Shown: positions 35,834 through 51,040, counted from the stretch's first letter. The stretch: 64,000 nucleotides of DNA from an uncultured Atopobiaceae bacterium (GCA_934792625.1 CAKVON010000001.1:124001-188000), one strand, 5' to 3'. Made by a program: numbers and translations. The notes: generated by a model not told the origin, from the letters alone.

Positions 35834-37930
35834 TTAGGCGTTGCCGCCGGCCTTCTTGACGATCTCGTCGGCGACGGCCTTGGGGACGGGCTCGTAGGAC
35901 GCGAACTGCATGGTGTAGCTCGCGCGGCCCTGGGTCTGGGAGCGAAGGTCGGTAGCGTAGCCGAACATCTCGCCCAGGGGCACCTTGGCCTTGATGGACG
36001 TGGTGCCGTTGCGCTCCTCCATGCCCTCGATCTTGCCGCGGCGGGAGTTGAGGTTGCCCATGACGTCGCCCAGGTACTGCTGCGGCGTCTCAACCTCGAC
36101 GTCCTCGATCGGCTCGAGAAGAACGGGGTCGGACTTCTTCAGGGCGTCCTTGATAGCCATGGAACCGGCGACCTTGAAGGCGGCCTCGGAGGAGTCGACC
36201 TCGTGGTAGGAACCGTCGACCAGGGTGACCTTGACGTCGACGACCGGGTAGCCGGCGATGACGCCGGTCTCGAGCGCCTCCTGGATGCCCTTGTCGATCG
36301 AGGGGATGTACTCCTTGGGCACGACGCCGCCGACGATGGCGTTGACGAACTCGTAGCCCTTGCCCTCCTCGTTCGGCTCCATGTCGATGACGGCGTGGCC
36401 GTACTGGCCGCGGCCGCCGGACTGGCGGACGAACTTGCCCTCGGCGTGCTGGACGGCGTGGCCGGCGGACTCACGGTAGGCGACCTGGGGCTTACCCACG
36501 TTGCAGTCAACGTTGAACTCGCGCTTCAGGCGGTCGACGATGATCTCGAGGTGCAGCTCGCCCATGCCGGCGATGATGGTCTGGCCGGTCTCGTGGTCGG
36601 TGTGGACCTGGAAGGTCGGGTCCTCCTCGGCGAGCTTGGCCAGGCCAACGGACATCTTGTCCTGCTCGGCCTTGGTCTTGGGCTCGACGGCGACATCGAT
36701 GACGGGGTCGGCGAAGTCGATGGACTCCAGAATGATCTGGTGGGCCTCGTCGCACAGGGTGTCACCGGTGCGGGTGTTCTTCAGGCCGACGGCGGCGACG
36801 ATGTCGCCCGTGGCGCAAGCGTCACGGTCCGTACGGTCGTGGGCGTTCATCTCGAGGATGCGGCCCAGGCGCTCGCGGTTGCCGGAGGTCGAGTTGTAGA
36901 CATAGCTACCGGACTCGGCGGTGCCAGAGTAAACGCGGAAGTAGGTCAGCTTACCGACGAAGGGGTCGGTCTGGATCTTGAAGGCCAGGGCCGAGAAGGG
37001 CTCCTTGTTGTCAGCCTTGCGCTGGACGGTCTCGCCGGTCTTGGGCGCGGTGCCCTCGACGGGAGGAATGTCGAGCGGGCTGGGGAGGTAGTCGACGACG
37101 GCGTCGAGCAGCTCCTGGATACCCTTGTTCTTGTAGGCGGAGCCGACGAAGACGAGGTTGAGCTCGTTGGCGATGACACCCTTGCGCAGGGCGGCCTTGA
37201 GCTGGGAGACCTCGATCTCCTCCTCCATGAGGATCTTCTCCATGAGGTCGTCGTCGAAGTTGGCGGCGGCGTCGAGCAGCTCCTCGCGCTTCTCCTGGGC
37301 GAGCTCGGTGAACTCGTCGGGGATGGCGTCCATGGCCTCGGGGTAGATCATGCCCTTGGCATCTTCCTTGAAGTCCCAGGCGGTCATGGTGACCAGGTCG
37401 ATGAGGCCCCAGAACTGGTCCTCGGCGCCCATCGGGATCTGGGCGGCGACCGCGGGAGCGTGCAGGCGCTCCTTCATGGTGTCGATCGCGTGGAAGAAGT
37501 CAGAGCCGATGCGGTCGTACTTGTTGATGAAGGCGATGCGCGGGACGTGGTAGTTGTGAGCCTGACGCCAAACGGTCTCAGACTGCGGCTGGACGCCGGC
37601 AACGGCGTCGAAGACGGCGACTGCGCCGTCGAGGACGCGCAGGGAGCGCTCGACCTCGGCCGTGAAGTCGACGTGGCCCGGGGTATCGATGATCTGGATG
37701 ACGTTATCGCCCCAGAAGCAGGTGGTAGCAGCGGACTGAATGGTAACGCCGCGCTCCTGCTCCTGAACCATCCAGTCCATGGTGGCGGCGCCATCGTGGA
37801 CCTCACCGATCTTGTGGGTCTTGCCGGTGTAGTAGAGGATGCGCTCGGTAGTGGTGGTCTTACCGGCATCGATGTGGGCCATGATGCCGATGTTACGCAT
37901 GTCCTTGAGCGTGTACTTGCTCTTTGCCAT
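35834..37930 (-). CDS. fusA: Translation elongation factor G
   Basis: This is a 698-residue GTPase that drives translocation and, with RRF, ribosome recycling. G1 [12 protein letters not shown] (about 18-29), DTPGHVDF (G3), NKYDR (G4, the usual NKMDR with a Tyr) are followed by domains II-V, with IPKEYIPS-like [16 protein letters not shown] in domain IV. It lies between rpsG and rpsJ. Confidence 0.97.
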   Translation of the reverse strand: MAKSKYTLKDMRNIGIMAHIDAGKTTTTERILYYTGKTHKIGEVHDGAATMDWMVQEQERGVTIQSAATTCFWGDNVIQIIDTPGHVDFTAEVERSLRVLDGAVAVFDAVAGVQPQSETVWRQAHNYHVPRIAFINKYDRIGSDFFHAIDTMKERLHAPAVAAQIPMGAEDQFWGLIDLVTMTAWDFKEDAKGMIYPEAMDAIPDEFTELAQEKREELLDAAANFDDDLMEKILMEEEIEVSQLKAALRKGVIANELNLVFVGSAYKNKGIQELLDAVVDYLPSPLDIPPVEGTAPKTGETVQRKADNKEPFSALAFKIQTDPFVGKLTYFRVYSGTAESGSYVYNSTSGNRERLGRILEMNAHDRTDRDACATGDIVAAVGLKNTRTGDTLCDEAHQIILESIDFADPVIDVAVEPKTKAEQDKMSVGLAKLAEEDPTFQVHTDHETGQTIIAGMGELHLEIIVDRLKREFNVDCNVGKPQVAYRESAGHAVQHAEGKFVRQSGGRGQYGHAVIDMEPNEEGKGYEFVNAIVGGVVPKEYIPSIDKGIQEALETGVIAGYPVVDVKVTLVDGSYHEVDSSEAAFKVAGSMAIKDALKKSDPVLLEPIEDVEVETPQQYLGDVMGNLNSRRGKIEGMEERNGTTSIKAKVPLGEMFGYATDLRSQTQGRASYTMQFASYEPVPKAVADEIVKKAGGNA

Positions 37931-37948
37931 AGAAGTAGTTCCCCTCGA

Positions 37949-38419
37949 CTAGAAGCGGTAGTGAGAGAACGCGCGGTTGGCCTCGGCCATCTTGAAGACG
38001 TCCTCGCGCTTCTTCACGGAAGCGCCAACGCCGTTGGAAGCGTCGATGATCTCGTTGGCCAGGCGCTCGGCCATGCTCTTCTCCTTGCGGGCGCGAGAGA
38101 AGCCGACCATCCAACGGATGGCGAGGGTGGTGGCACGACGGGAGTTGACCTCCATGGGCACCTGGTAGGTGGCGCCACCGACGCGCTTGGGCTTGACCTC
38201 GAGGGTCGGGCGGACGTTGTCCATGGCCTTCTTGAAGACGGCCAGGGGATCCTGCTCGGTCTTCTCCTTGACGATGTCGAAGGCGCCGTAGACGATGCGC
38301 TCGGCAACGGACTTCTTGCCGTCCAGGAGGATCTTGTTGATGAGCTGGGTCACGAGCCTGTTGTTGTAAACGGCGTCAGGCTGGACCTCACGACGAACTG
38401 CTGCTGCACGACGCGGCAT
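37949..38419 (-). CDS. rpsG: 30S ribosomal protein S7
   Basis: This is a 156-residue head assembly protein and, in Escherichia coli, the str operon repressor. [20 protein letters not shown] opens it; [20 protein letters not shown] and [10 protein letters not shown] (end) are typical. It lies 41 bases after rpsL. Confidence 0.97.
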   Translation of the reverse strand: MPRRAAAVRREVQPDAVYNNRLVTQLINKILLDGKKSVAERIVYGAFDIVKEKTEQDPLAVFKKAMDNVRPTLEVKPKRVGGATYQVPMEVNSRRATTLAIRWMVGFSRARKEKSMAERLANEIIDASNGVGASVKKREDVFKMAEANRAFSHYRF

Positions 38420-38460
38420 GTTATCTCCTCAGTACTTGATTTCTCGTAGGGTCCTAGAAC

Positions 38461-38829
38461 TTAGGCACGCTTGGCGCCGTAGCGCGAACGGCCCTGCTTG
38501 CGGTTCTGGACGGCGGCGCAGTCGTAGGCGCCACGGATGATCTTGTAGCGAACACCAGGCAGGTCGCGGACACGGCCACCGCGGATGAGGACGATGGAGT
38601 GCTCCTGCAGGTTGTGGCCCTCGCCGGGGATGTAGGCGGTAACCTCGATGCCGTTGACCAGGCGGACACGCGCGACCTTGCGCAGTGCCGAGTTCGGCTT
38701 CTTGGGGGTGGTGGTGAAGACGCGGGTGCACACGCCGCGCTTCTGCGGGTTGTGCTGGAGGGCGGCGTTCTTGGACTTGGCCTTGACGCTCACGCGGCCC
38801 TGACGGACGAGCTGGTTAATGGTAGGCAA
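38461..38829 (-). CDS. rpsL: 30S ribosomal protein S12
   Basis: This is a 122-residue decoding-centre protein. The loop [16 protein letters not shown] contains the Lys (E. coli K42) that is changed in streptomycin-resistant mutants and it is Lys here, and [13 protein letters not shown] holds the beta-methylthiolated Asp. The promoter lies about 100 bases upstream. Confidence 0.97.
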   Translation of the reverse strand: MPTINQLVRQGRVSVKAKSKNAALQHNPQKRGVCTRVFTTTPKKPNSALRKVARVRLVNGIEVTAYIPGEGHNLQEHSIVLIRGGRVRDLPGVRYKIIRGAYDCAAVQNRKQGRSRYGAKRA

Positions 38830-38924
38830 AGCTTCTCTCCTTCGTACCTATCTAGAAACGATCGGAATTGCTAACCCTTTGAAGGCGACGCAGCACACGT
38901 CACCCAGAATTGGCGCAAGTTGGT

Positions 38925-38953
38925 AATTTACGCCCTGATATGGGCGGTGTCAA
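38925..38953 (-). promoter_or_regulatory. Promoter of the str operon
   Basis: On the minus strand a consensus TTGACA (38948-38953) is separated by exactly 17 bp from TAAATT (38925-38930), about 95 bases upstream of the rpsL start. It is the best sigma-70-type promoter in the window. Confidence 0.85.
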
Positions 38954-39011
38954 AACGCCACGGACCCGGGCGTATCCCTCTCCATCCCACAGACACATTC
39001 TCGAACGCAAA

Positions 39012-39042
39012 GGGAGGGGTCCGCGGCTTGCGAACCCCTCCC
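39012..39042 (-). terminator. Terminator after rpoC
   Basis: The stem GGGAGGGGT / ACCCCTCCC with a 13-base loop is followed by TTTGCGTT on the minus strand, 44 bases past the rpoC stop. Confidence 0.8.
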
Positions 39043-39085
39043 CCATCGTGCCCATATGCCTCAGGCAGGGAATGCCTGGGTCAAG

Positions 39086-43546
<4,461 letters not shown>

Positions 43547-43552
43547 GGTGTG

Positions 43553-46500
43553 TTACTCCTTCTCGTTCTGGACGTCGCCGACAAGCGCCTCGGCGCCGTC
43601 GTCCGAGCTGGCGGTGGTCACATCGCCGATGAGGTCGGCGGCCTGGTCGACGGCAGAGAAGACGTCGTCGGCGGCAACCGTCTCGGCGTCGGCCTCGGGG
43701 GCCTGCTGCTCGCCCTTCTTGTAGGAGATCGGCTCGATGGACAGCGCCAGCGAACGCATCTCCTTGACGAGAACCCTGAAGGACTCGGGGATGCCCGCGT
43801 CGGGGACGTTCTCGCCCTTGACGATGGACTCGTAGGTCTTGACGCGACCGTTGGTGTCGTCCGACTTGACGGTGAGGATCTCCTGCAGGACGTTCGAGGC
43901 GCCATACGCGTACAGCGCCCAAACCTCCATCTCACCGAAGCGCTGGCCGCCGAACTGGGCCTTGCCGCCCAGGGGCTGCTGCGTGACGAGGCTGTACGGG
44001 CCGGTCGAACGAGCGTGGATCTTGTCGTCGACCATGTGGCCGAGCTTCAGGATGTAGGACGTGCCCACGGTGATCTTGTCGCGGAACGGCTCGCCGGTGC
44101 GGCCGTCGTAAAGGGTCGTCTTGCCCATCTCGTTGAGCTGGGGGACGAAGTCCTCGCGCATGTTCTCGCCGTACTCCTCCTTGGCCTTGTTGACCAGGTT
44201 GATGTTGGTGCGGCGAATCGCCTCGGCGACCTCCTTGTCGGTGGCGCCGTCAAAGACCGGCGTGGCCACGGGCATGGGGCCAGGCACGTAGTGGTCGGAG
44301 TCGGCGGACTCGGTGTCCCAGCCGTGCGAGGCGGCCCAGCCGAGGTGGCACTCGAGCAGCTGGCCGACGTTCATACGGGAGGGAACGCCCAGGGGGTCGA
44401 GAAGGACGTCGATGGGGGTGCCGTCAGCCATGTAGGGCATGTCCTCGACGGGCAGGACGCGGCAGATGACGCCCTTGTTGCCGTGACGGCCGGAGATCTT
44501 GTCGCCCTGCTGGATCTTGCGGCGCTGCGCGACGTAGACGCGGACGAGCTCGTTGACTCCGGGCGGCAGGTCGTCGCCGGCCTCGCGGCTGAAGCGGACG
44601 ATCTCGACGACACGGCCATAGGAGCCGTGGGGCATCTTCAGCGAGGTGTCGCGGACGTCGTGGGCCTTGGCGCCGAAGATGGCGCGCAGCAGGCGCTCCT
44701 CGGAGGTAAGCGCGGTCTCGCCCTTCGGGGTGACCTTGCCCACCAGGATGTCGCCAGGGCCGACCTCGGCGCCGACGCGGATGATGCCGTCCTCGTCGAG
44801 GTTGGCAAGCATGTCCTCGCCCTGGTTCGGGATCTCGCGGGTAATCTCCTCGGGGCCAAGCTTGGTGTCACGGGCGTCGATCTCGTGACGGGAGATGTTG
44901 ATCGAGGTGAGCAGGTCGTCCTGGACGACGCGCTCGGAGACGACGATACCGTCCTCGTAGTTGTAGCCCTCCCACGGCATGTAGGCCACGAGCAGGTTCT
45001 TGCCCAGCGCGAGCTCGCCGTTCTCGATGGAGGTGCCGTCGGCCAGAGGCTGGCCCTTGGCGACCTTCTCGCCAACGTGGACGACGGGACGGTGGTTGAT
45101 GCAGGTCGACTGGTTGGAGCGCTCGAACTTGGGGAAGTTGTAGCGGATGTCGCCGGACTCGCCGTGAACGACGGCGTGGGTGGCGTCGACCTCGACGACC
45201 ATGCCCTCCTCGGAGGCGCAGACCATCTCGCCGGAGTCATAGGCGGCACGCTGCTCCATGCCGGTGCCGACCAGCGGCGCGGAGGCCTTGATCAGGGGCA
45301 CGGCCTGACGCTGCATGTTGGCGCCCATGAGGGTACGCTTCGCGTCGTCGTGCTCGAGGAACGGGATGAGCGTGGCGGCGACGGACAGCAGCTGTCGGGG
45401 CGAGACGTCCATGTAGTCGACGTCGACGACGGGAACCTGCGCGGGGGCGCCGAAGGAGCCGTCGAAGTCGCGGGTGCGGGCGACGACGTGCTCGGGCTTG
45501 ACGAGCTTGCCGTCAAGGTCAACCTCGATGAACTCGCCGGTCTTGGAGTCGTACGGCGTGTTCGCCGGGGCGATGATGTGGTTCTCCTCCTCGTCGGCGG
45601 TCATCCAGTCGATCTGGTCGGTGACCTTGCCGTCGACGACGCGACGGTACGGGGCCTCGATGAAGCCGTACTCGTTGACGTGCGCGTACAGCGAGAGCGA
45701 GCCGATCAGGCCGATGTTGGGGCCTTCGGGGGTCTCGATCGGGCACATGCGCGCGTAGTGGGAGTTGTGGACGTCGCGGACGGCGGTCGGCACGTTGGTG
45801 CGACGGCTGGAGCCGGACTTGTGGCCCGCCAGGCCACCAGGGCCAAGCGCGGACAGACGGCGCTTGTTGGTGAGGCCGGACAGCGGGTTGGACTGGTCCA
45901 TGAACTGGGAGAGCTGCGAGGAGCCGTAGAACTCCTTGATGGCGGCCACGATCGGGCGGATGTTGATCAGCGACTGCGGCGTGATGTCGTCAACGTCCTG
46001 GGAGGCCATGCGCTCGCGGACGACACGCTCCATGCGGCTCATGCCCATGCGGAACTGGTTGGCGACGAGCTCGCCAACGGTGCGGACGCGTCGGTTGCCA
46101 AAGTGGTCGATGTCGTCGGTCTTCTTGGTCATGTCGCCGGCGTGCAGGGCCAGCAGGTAGCGCAGGGCCTCGATGATGTCCTGGTCGGTCAGGACGGTCT
46201 CGGTCGCGTCGAGCTCGGTGCCGAGCTTCTTGTTGATCTTGTAGCGGCCGACCTTGGCGAGGTCATAGCGCTGCGAGTTGAAGTACAGGCCGTCGAGAAG
46301 GGCGCGCGCGGCGTCGACGGTGGGCGGCTCGCCCGGACGCTGGCGACGGTAGATCTCGATGAGGGCGTCCTCGCGCGTCTGGGCGGAGTCACGCTCGATG
46401 GTGGAGCGGACGACGTCGGAGTCGCCGAGAAGGGCGATGATCTCGTCGTCGGTGTTGGCGATACCAAGGGCACGCAGCAGCAGCGTCGCGGACTGACGGC

Positions 46501-47068
46501 GCTTGCGGTCGATGGAGACGACCAGCTGGCCGCGCTTGTCGACCTCGAACTCGAGCCAGGCACCACGGGCGGGGATGAACTGGGCGCGGTGAACCTTGAC
46601 GCCGTTGTCCATCTCCTCGGCGAAGTAGACGCCCGGGGAGCGGACGAGCTGGGAGACGACGACGCGCTCGGAGCCGTTGATGATGAAGGTGCCGCGGTCG
46701 GTCATCAGGGGGAAGTCGCCCATGAAGACGAGCTGCTCCTTGATCTCGCCCGTCTCCTTGTTGACGAAGCGGACCTCGACCAGCATCGGCGCCTGGTAGG
46801 AGATGTCCTTGGCCTGGCACTCGGCGATGGTGTGGGTCGGATCGCCGAACTGGTGCTCGCCGAAGGAAACCTCCATGGTTCCGGCGTTGTTCTCGATAGG
46901 GGACGCCTCGGCGAAGGCCTCGTCGAGACCCTTGGTCATGAAGCGCTCGAAGGACTCCTTCTGCACCTCGATGAGACTGGGGGGTTCCATTGCGGACGGG
47001 ATCTTGCTAAAGCTGACGCGCTCGTGCTTCTTTGCGGAGCTCAAAGTGGAGTTCTTTGCGGTAGGCAC
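43553..47068 (-). CDS. rpoB: RNA polymerase beta subunit
   Basis: This is a 1171-residue beta subunit. The rifampicin region [27 protein letters not shown] is at about 382-409, with Asn401 in the place of E. coli His526. The following fork loop 2 is enlarged: [20 protein letters not shown] replaces the usual GGLTRERAGFEV. Further on, [14 protein letters not shown] and the C-terminal [20 protein letters not shown] are standard. The GTG start follows AGGAGG by 9 bases. A promoter with 17-bp spacing lies 52 bases upstream. Confidence 0.97.
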   Translation of the reverse strand: MPTAKNSTLSSAKKHERVSFSKIPSAMEPPSLIEVQKESFERFMTKGLDEAFAEASPIENNAGTMEVSFGEHQFGDPTHTIAECQAKDISYQAPMLVEVRFVNKETGEIKEQLVFMGDFPLMTDRGTFIINGSERVVVSQLVRSPGVYFAEEMDNGVKVHRAQFIPARGAWLEFEVDKRGQLVVSIDRKRRQSATLLLRALGIANTDDEIIALLGDSDVVRSTIERDSAQTREDALIEIYRRQRPGEPPTVDAARALLDGLYFNSQRYDLAKVGRYKINKKLGTELDATETVLTDQDIIEALRYLLALHAGDMTKKTDDIDHFGNRRVRTVGELVANQFRMGMSRMERVVRERMASQDVDDITPQSLINIRPIVAAIKEFYGSSQLSQFMDQSNPLSGLTNKRRLSALGPGGLAGHKSGSSRRTNVPTAVRDVHNSHYARMCPIETPEGPNIGLIGSLSLYAHVNEYGFIEAPYRRVVDGKVTDQIDWMTADEEENHIIAPANTPYDSKTGEFIEVDLDGKLVKPEHVVARTRDFDGSFGAPAQVPVVDVDYMDVSPRQLLSVAATLIPFLEHDDAKRTLMGANMQRQAVPLIKASAPLVGTGMEQRAAYDSGEMVCASEEGMVVEVDATHAVVHGESGDIRYNFPKFERSNQSTCINHRPVVHVGEKVAKGQPLADGTSIENGELALGKNLLVAYMPWEGYNYEDGIVVSERVVQDDLLTSINISRHEIDARDTKLGPEEITREIPNQGEDMLANLDEDGIIRVGAEVGPGDILVGKVTPKGETALTSEERLLRAIFGAKAHDVRDTSLKMPHGSYGRVVEIVRFSREAGDDLPPGVNELVRVYVAQRRKIQQGDKISGRHGNKGVICRVLPVEDMPYMADGTPIDVLLDPLGVPSRMNVGQLLECHLGWAASHGWDTESADSDHYVPGPMPVATPVFDGATDKEVAEAIRRTNINLVNKAKEEYGENMREDFVPQLNEMGKTTLYDGRTGEPFRDKITVGTSYILKLGHMVDDKIHARSTGPYSLVTQQPLGGKAQFGGQRFGEMEVWALYAYGASNVLQEILTVKSDDTNGRVKTYESIVKGENVPDAGIPESFRVLVKEMRSLALSIEPISYKKGEQQAPEADAETVAADDVFSAVDQAADLIGDVTTASSDDGAEALVGDVQNEKE

Positions 47069-47119
47069 CAGGCTTTTCCTCCTTCATATGGCAAAAGGCG
47101 GCATTTGTCGCAATCTAAA

Positions 47120-47148
47120 AAGATACCGAAGCAATCTCAGAAGGTCAA
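47120..47148 (-). promoter_or_regulatory. Promoter of rpoBC
   Basis: On the minus strand TTGACC (47143-47148) and TATCTT (47120-47125) are separated by 17 bp in an unusually AT-rich stretch. It lies 52 bases before the rpoB GTG, so rpoBC has its own promoter downstream of the rplL terminator. Confidence 0.75.
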
Positions 47149-47303
47149 TCAAAGTCTTGACTTTAGAAAAGATTTGATTTAGTTTACCGACTTTTGCCCG
47201 TTTTCCTGGGCAAACGTATTTCGGAGATGTGGATTTGCCGTGTGCGACGCCATGCCTCCCATTCCCATGAGACTACCATTCGCCCGCAAGGCCCACTCAA
47301 CGC

Positions 47304-47334
47304 AAAAAAGGGACCGGGCAATATGCCCGGTCCC
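47304..47334 (-). terminator. Terminator after rplL
   Basis: A perfect 10-bp stem GGGACCGGGC / GCCCGGTCCC with a 5-base loop is followed by TTTTTT on the minus strand. It separates rplJL from rpoBC, which are joined in many bacteria. Confidence 0.93.
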
Positions 47335-47361
47335 CTGAACGCTTGCTCTTGGGAGCAGGAG

Positions 47362-47736
47362 TTACTTGAGGGTGACGGCAGCGCCAGCGGCCTCGAGCTT
47401 CTCCTTGGCAGCCTCGGCGTCCTCCTTCTTGGCGCCCTCGAGGACGGCCTTGGGGGCGGACTCGACGACCTCCTTGGCCTCCTTCAGGCCAAGGGAGGTG
47501 AGCTCACGGACGACCTTGATGACGGCGATCTTGTTCTCGCCGAAGCCCTCGAGGACGACGTCGAAGTTGGTCTTCTCCTCAGCGGCCTCAGCAGCGGGGG
47601 CGGCGGCAGCGGCGACGGCGACGGGGGCGGCGGCGGAAACGCCGAAGACGTCCTCCAGCTCGTGAACGAGCTCGGAAAGCTCGAGGGCGGGCATCTCCTT
47701 GAGGGCCTCGATGATCTCATCCTTGGTGACAGCCAT
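47362..47736 (-). CDS. rplL: 50S ribosomal protein L7/L12
   Basis: This is a 124-residue stalk protein, present in several copies per ribosome, that recruits translation GTPases. The N-terminal dimerisation helix pair is followed by an Ala-rich hinge ([20 protein letters not shown]) and the C-terminal factor-binding domain with [20 protein letters not shown]. It lies 76 bases after rplJ. Confidence 0.97.
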   Translation of the reverse strand: MAVTKDEIIEALKEMPALELSELVHELEDVFGVSAAAPVAVAAAAAPAAEAAEEKTNFDVVLEGFGENKIAVIKVVRELTSLGLKEAKEVVESAPKAVLEGAKKEDAEAAKEKLEAAGAAVTLK

Positions 47737-47812
47737 GTCAATTCTCCTTTGTTAGGGGCGCGTCTTTGCGCCCTCATACTTTTGTTTCGTGCAGTTCGAA
47801 CGAGAAGGGCGC

Positions 47813-48334
47813 TTAGGCGGCGTTCTTCTGGTCCACCAGCGCGTCGAGCGCAGTGACGAGACCCTGGGCGGAACCGTTGCAGACGCGAACGATGCCAGAG
47901 AGCGGGTTCGAGATGCAGCCGACGAACTTGGCGATGAGCTCCTCGCGAGAGGGCAGGTCAGCGATGGCGATGGCCTGCTCGGCATTGACGACGACGCCGT
48001 CGGTGATGCCGCCGCGGAACTCGAGCTTGTTGAACTTCTTGCTGGCCTCCTTGACGACCTTGGCGGCGTCAACGGGATCGTTCTCGTAGAAGACGCACGC
48101 GGTAGTGCCAACGAGGACGTCATCGATGGCGGGGAGTCCGGCCTTCTCGAGCGCGATCTTGACGATGTTGTTCTTGTAGACCTTCATCACGGCGCCGTTC
48201 TCACGCAGAGAGTGACGCAGCTCCTGGGCCTCCTTGACGGTAAGGCCACGATAATCGATGACAAACAGACCCTTGGAGGCCTCCAGGGACTCGGAGACCT
48301 TCGCGAGCATGTCGAGCTTGGACTGTGCGGGCAT
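47813..48334 (-). CDS. rplJ: 50S ribosomal protein L10
   Basis: This is a 173-residue stalk base that binds L7/L12 dimers by its C-terminal helix and represses its own leader in many bacteria. DYRGLTVKEAQELRHSLREN and YKNNIVKIALEKAG are typical. The ATG was set by GGAGG nine bases upstream. It is headed by a structured leader and an unusual promoter (see 48401 and 48528). Confidence 0.96.
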   Translation of the reverse strand: MPAQSKLDMLAKVSESLEASKGLFVIDYRGLTVKEAQELRHSLRENGAVMKVYKNNIVKIALEKAGLPAIDDVLVGTTACVFYENDPVDAAKVVKEASKKFNKLEFRGGITDGVVVNAEQAIAIADLPSREELIAKFVGCISNPLSGIVRVCNGSAQGLVTALDALVDQKNAA

Positions 48335-48400
48335 GGTGTTACACCTCCTCATTGCTATGTTCGGGCACGTGCCACCGATTCGGCGACCCTTGCATAGCAA

Positions 48401-48432
48401 AGGCCCCATCGGGCTTATGCCAGACGGGGCCT
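48401..48432 (-). promoter_or_regulatory. Candidate L10 leader hairpin before rplJ
   Basis: The imperfect hairpin AGGCCCC...GGGGCCT is followed on the minus strand by TTTGC and lies about 65 bases upstream of the rplJ start, within a leader of about 190 bases. L10 leaders of Gram-positive bacteria bind L10(L12)4 and control termination at such a site. The match to that RNA family was not tested. Confidence 0.5.
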
Positions 48433-48527
48433 CAATGAGTCAAGCTCTTAAGACCACCTCGGCAGGCGGGATCTGCTCCCTTTACGCCCCGCAGGGGCAC
48501 CGGCTGTCTCTGGCAGCGGACGTGCGG

Positions 48528-48557
48528 TTTATACCGAGAAGTTCTTCTCGGCAATAA
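48528..48557 (-). promoter_or_regulatory. rplJ promoter whose spacer is an 18-bp palindrome
   Basis: On the minus strand -35 TTATTG (48552-48557) and -10 TATAAA (48528-48533) flank exactly the perfect palindrome CCGAGAAG-AA-CTTCTCGG (48534-48551). Its right half is the recurring intergenic motif. The rest of 48335-48719 holds the L10 leader hairpin and the rplA terminator, and no gene. Confidence 0.7.
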
Positions 48558-48660
48558 AACAGGATGCCATCCCGAATCCCCCACGTCAAGCACGGACCCA
48601 ACAACGAGAAACCCTCCACGAGGCCTGCGCAAATCCCTCCCCAGTGAATAGCTCCCAAAC

Positions 48661-48689
48661 AAGAAGAGCCCCGTCTTTCGACGGGGCTC
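48661..48689 (-). terminator. Terminator after rplA
   Basis: A perfect 10-bp stem GAGCCCCGTC / GACGGGGCTC with a TTTC loop is followed by TTCTTGTTT on the minus strand, separating rplKA from rplJL. Confidence 0.92.
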
Positions 48690-48719
48690 CATCAGCCATG
48701 CAAAGGTGTCCGATATGGA

Positions 48720-49427
48720 CTAGTCCTCCATGAGGGCGCGAACCTTGGTGGTGTCGACCTTGACGCCAGGACCCATCGTCGAGGAGAACGAGACAGACTT
48801 GACGTAGCGGCCCTTGGCGGTGGCGGGCTTGACGCGCAGAATCTCGGCGATCAGCGTCTGGTAGTTGTCGACGAGGTCGGCAAGCTCGAAGGACGCCTTG
48901 CCCAGGGGCACGTGGCAGATGCCGTAACGGTCAGCGCGGTACTCGACGCGGCCGGCCTTGAGCTCGCCAACCATCTTGGCGACGTCCATGGTCACGGTGC
49001 CGAGCTTGGGGTTAGGCATGAGGCCACGGGGGCCGAGCAGCTTACCGATGCGACCAACCTTGGCCATCATGTTCGGGGTGGCGATGGCGGCATCGAAGTC
49101 GAAGTTGCCGACCTGGATGGAGGCAACGAGGTCGTCGGAGCCCACGATGTCGGCGCCGGCCTCCTCGGCCTCGGCAGCCTTGGCACCCTCGGCGAAGACG
49201 GCGACGCGGACGGTCTTGCCGGTACCGTGGGGCAGCGAGATGGAGCCACGGATGTTCTGGTCGGCCTTACGGGTGTCGACACCCAGGCGAATCGAGCAGT
49301 CGATGGTCTCGTCGAACTTGGCGGAGGCAAGCTCCTTGACCAGCTCGAGGGCGGCCTTCGGGGCGTACAGGGTGCCGGCCTCGATCTTGGCCTCGGCGTT
49401 GCGGTAGTTCTTGCCGTGCTTAGCCAT
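48720..49427 (-). CDS. rplA: 50S ribosomal protein L1
   Basis: This is a 235-residue protein of the E-site stalk and, in many bacteria, repressor of the rplKA mRNA. KYRNA-like GKNYRNAEAKIEAGTLYAPK opens it; LGPRGLMPNPKLGTVT (about 129-144) is the family signature. It lies 96 bases after rplK. Confidence 0.97.
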   Translation of the reverse strand: MAKHGKNYRNAEAKIEAGTLYAPKAALELVKELASAKFDETIDCSIRLGVDTRKADQNIRGSISLPHGTGKTVRVAVFAEGAKAAEAEEAGADIVGSDDLVASIQVGNFDFDAAIATPNMMAKVGRIGKLLGPRGLMPNPKLGTVTMDVAKMVGELKAGRVEYRADRYGICHVPLGKASFELADLVDNYQTLIAEILRVKPATAKGRYVKSVSFSSTMGPGVKVDTTKVRALMED

Positions 49428-49523
49428 GCTTCTTACTCCTTCATTCGTGGTGGTAACGGGTCCGTGGACCCTCCCACACGCCGCATTCGCGACGTGCTAT
49501 GAGAAACTTCGCGGACGCGAAGC

Positions 49524-49952
49524 CTACTCGGCGATGGTGACGCCCATGGAACGGGCGGTGCCGGCGACGATCCTCTTGGCGGCCTCAATGTCGTTGGCGT
49601 TGAGGTCCGGCATCTTGATCTCGGCGATCTGGGTGAGCTGCTCCTGGGTGAGCTGGCCGACCTTGTCGCGCTGGGGAACGCCAGAGCCGCCCTTGAGGCC
49701 CAGGGTCTTCTTGATCAGGTGAGCCGCGGGAGGAGTCTTGCAGACGAAGTCAAAGGACTTGTCCTCGTAGACGCTGATCTCAACGGGGATGACGTCGCCG
49801 GACTGCTCCTTGGTCTGGGCGTTGAACGCCTGGCAGAACTGCATGATGTTGACGCCGGCGGCACCCAGGGCGGGGCCGACGGGAGGCGCGGGGTTGGCGG
49901 CGCCAGCGGGAATCTGAAGCTTGATGAAGTTGGTGACCTTCTTCTTAGCCAT
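49524..49952 (-). CDS. rplK: 50S ribosomal protein L11
   Basis: This is a 142-residue GTPase-centre protein. The proline-rich switch [20 protein letters not shown] (about 18-37, thiostrepton site) and C-terminal rRNA-binding [20 protein letters not shown] are standard. It lies 107 bases after nusG. Confidence 0.97.
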   Translation of the reverse strand: MAKKKVTNFIKLQIPAGAANPAPPVGPALGAAGVNIMQFCQAFNAQTKEQSGDVIPVEISVYEDKSFDFVCKTPPAAHLIKKTLGLKGGSGVPQRDKVGQLTQEQLTQIAEIKMPDLNANDIEAAKRIVAGTARSMGVTIAE

Positions 49953-50059
49953 CGTGGGACCTTCCTGATGTTGGGCTGATGTGATTCTTGGTGGTGCTTA
50001 TCTCCTGCCAGCGTGTCCTAGAAGCATTCCTCACCGAAAAGGACGCGCGTGCGGATGTG

Positions 50060-50605
50060 CTAGCTGATGGTTGCGACCTGCTCCAAGGCAAGCTCGACGG
50101 GCGTCTCGCGACCGAAGATCGTAAGGGTGACCTTGACCTTGCCGGCCTCCGCCATGACCTCGGAGATAACACCCTCGAAGTCGGCGAGGGGACCAGAGAC
50201 CACGCGGATGGCCTGGCCGGCCTCGAGATCGGTGGAGACACGCTTGGGCGCGGCTGCGGCGACCCTGTCGGAGGTGCGACGCATGATCTTGTTGAAGTCG
50301 TCGCGAGTCAGCGGGGTGGGCTTGTTGTCGATGCCGACGAAGCCGGTGACGCCCGGGGTGTTGCGAACGACGGACCAGGTGTTGTCGTCGAGCTCCATGC
50401 GAACGAGGACGTAGCCCGGGAAGACCTTGGACTCCTTGGTCTCGCGCTTGCCGCCCTCCTTGACCTCGGTGACCTCCTCGGTCGGAATCTTGATGTCCAC
50501 GACGTTGTTCTCGAGACCGGCAACCTCGATGCGGTGCTCGAGATCGCCCTTCACCTTGTTCTCGTAACCAGAATAGGTGTGGATGACATACCAACGCTTG
50601 GCCAT
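50060..50605 (-). CDS. nusG: Transcription termination/antitermination factor NusG
   Basis: This is a 181-residue factor that binds the beta' clamp and links polymerase to the ribosome or Rho. The NGN domain shows WYVIHTYSGYENKVKGDLEH and FPGYVLVRMELDD; the C-terminal KOW domain is GQAIRVVSGPLADFEGVISE. It starts 3 bases after secE. Confidence 0.96.
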   Translation of the reverse strand: MAKRWYVIHTYSGYENKVKGDLEHRIEVAGLENNVVDIKIPTEEVTEVKEGGKRETKESKVFPGYVLVRMELDDNTWSVVRNTPGVTGFVGIDNKPTPLTRDDFNKIMRRTSDRVAAAAPKRVSTDLEAGQAIRVVSGPLADFEGVISEVMAEAGKVKVTLTIFGRETPVELALEQVATIS

Positions 50606-50608
50606 TGC

Positions 50609-50962
50609 TTAACCCCTCAGGCTCGCGAAGCCGGTAAGAACACCCATGATGCCAAGATCGACAAGCCAGATGGCAATGCCGAACACGAACAGCATGGCGA
50701 TGACGCCGAGAGAGTAGTTCTTGAGCTCGGTGCGGGACGGCCACACGACGCGACGCATCTCGGATCGAACGGCAGAGAAGTAGTTGCCGATGCGCTTGAA
50801 GAAGCCGGGCTTGCCGTCCTTCTTCTTGGGAGCGGCCTTGGCAACCTCAGCCTTCTTGGGAGCGGCGGAGGGCTGGGACGCGGCCTGGGCGGCCTCGCGC
50901 TCCGCGCGCTGCTGCGCACGGGCCTTGCGGGCGCTCCTCTTGTTGCGTTCCTTGTTGGCCAT
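50609..50962 (-). CDS. secE: Preprotein translocase subunit SecE
   Basis: This is a 117-residue protein. A long basic, Ala/Lys-rich N-terminal tail (residues 1-50) precedes the amphipathic helix with EMRRVVWPSRTELKNYSLGV and one membrane span (VIAMLFVFGIAIWLVDLGIM). SecE clamps SecY. The ATG was set by homology; tRNA-Trp and rpmG lie upstream and nusG 3 bases downstream. Confidence 0.95.
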   Translation of the reverse strand: MANKERNKRSARKARAQQRAEREAAQAASQPSAAPKKAEVAKAAPKKKDGKPGFFKRIGNYFSAVRSEMRRVVWPSRTELKNYSLGVIAMLFVFGIAIWLVDLGIMGVLTGFASLRG

Positions 50963-51040
50963 TCCACTCAATCCCTTCGGGTAAAACTGACTCTCAAAAA
51001 AACCGGCCGTCCCGCAATTGGGACGGGCCGGTGTGTTAAC

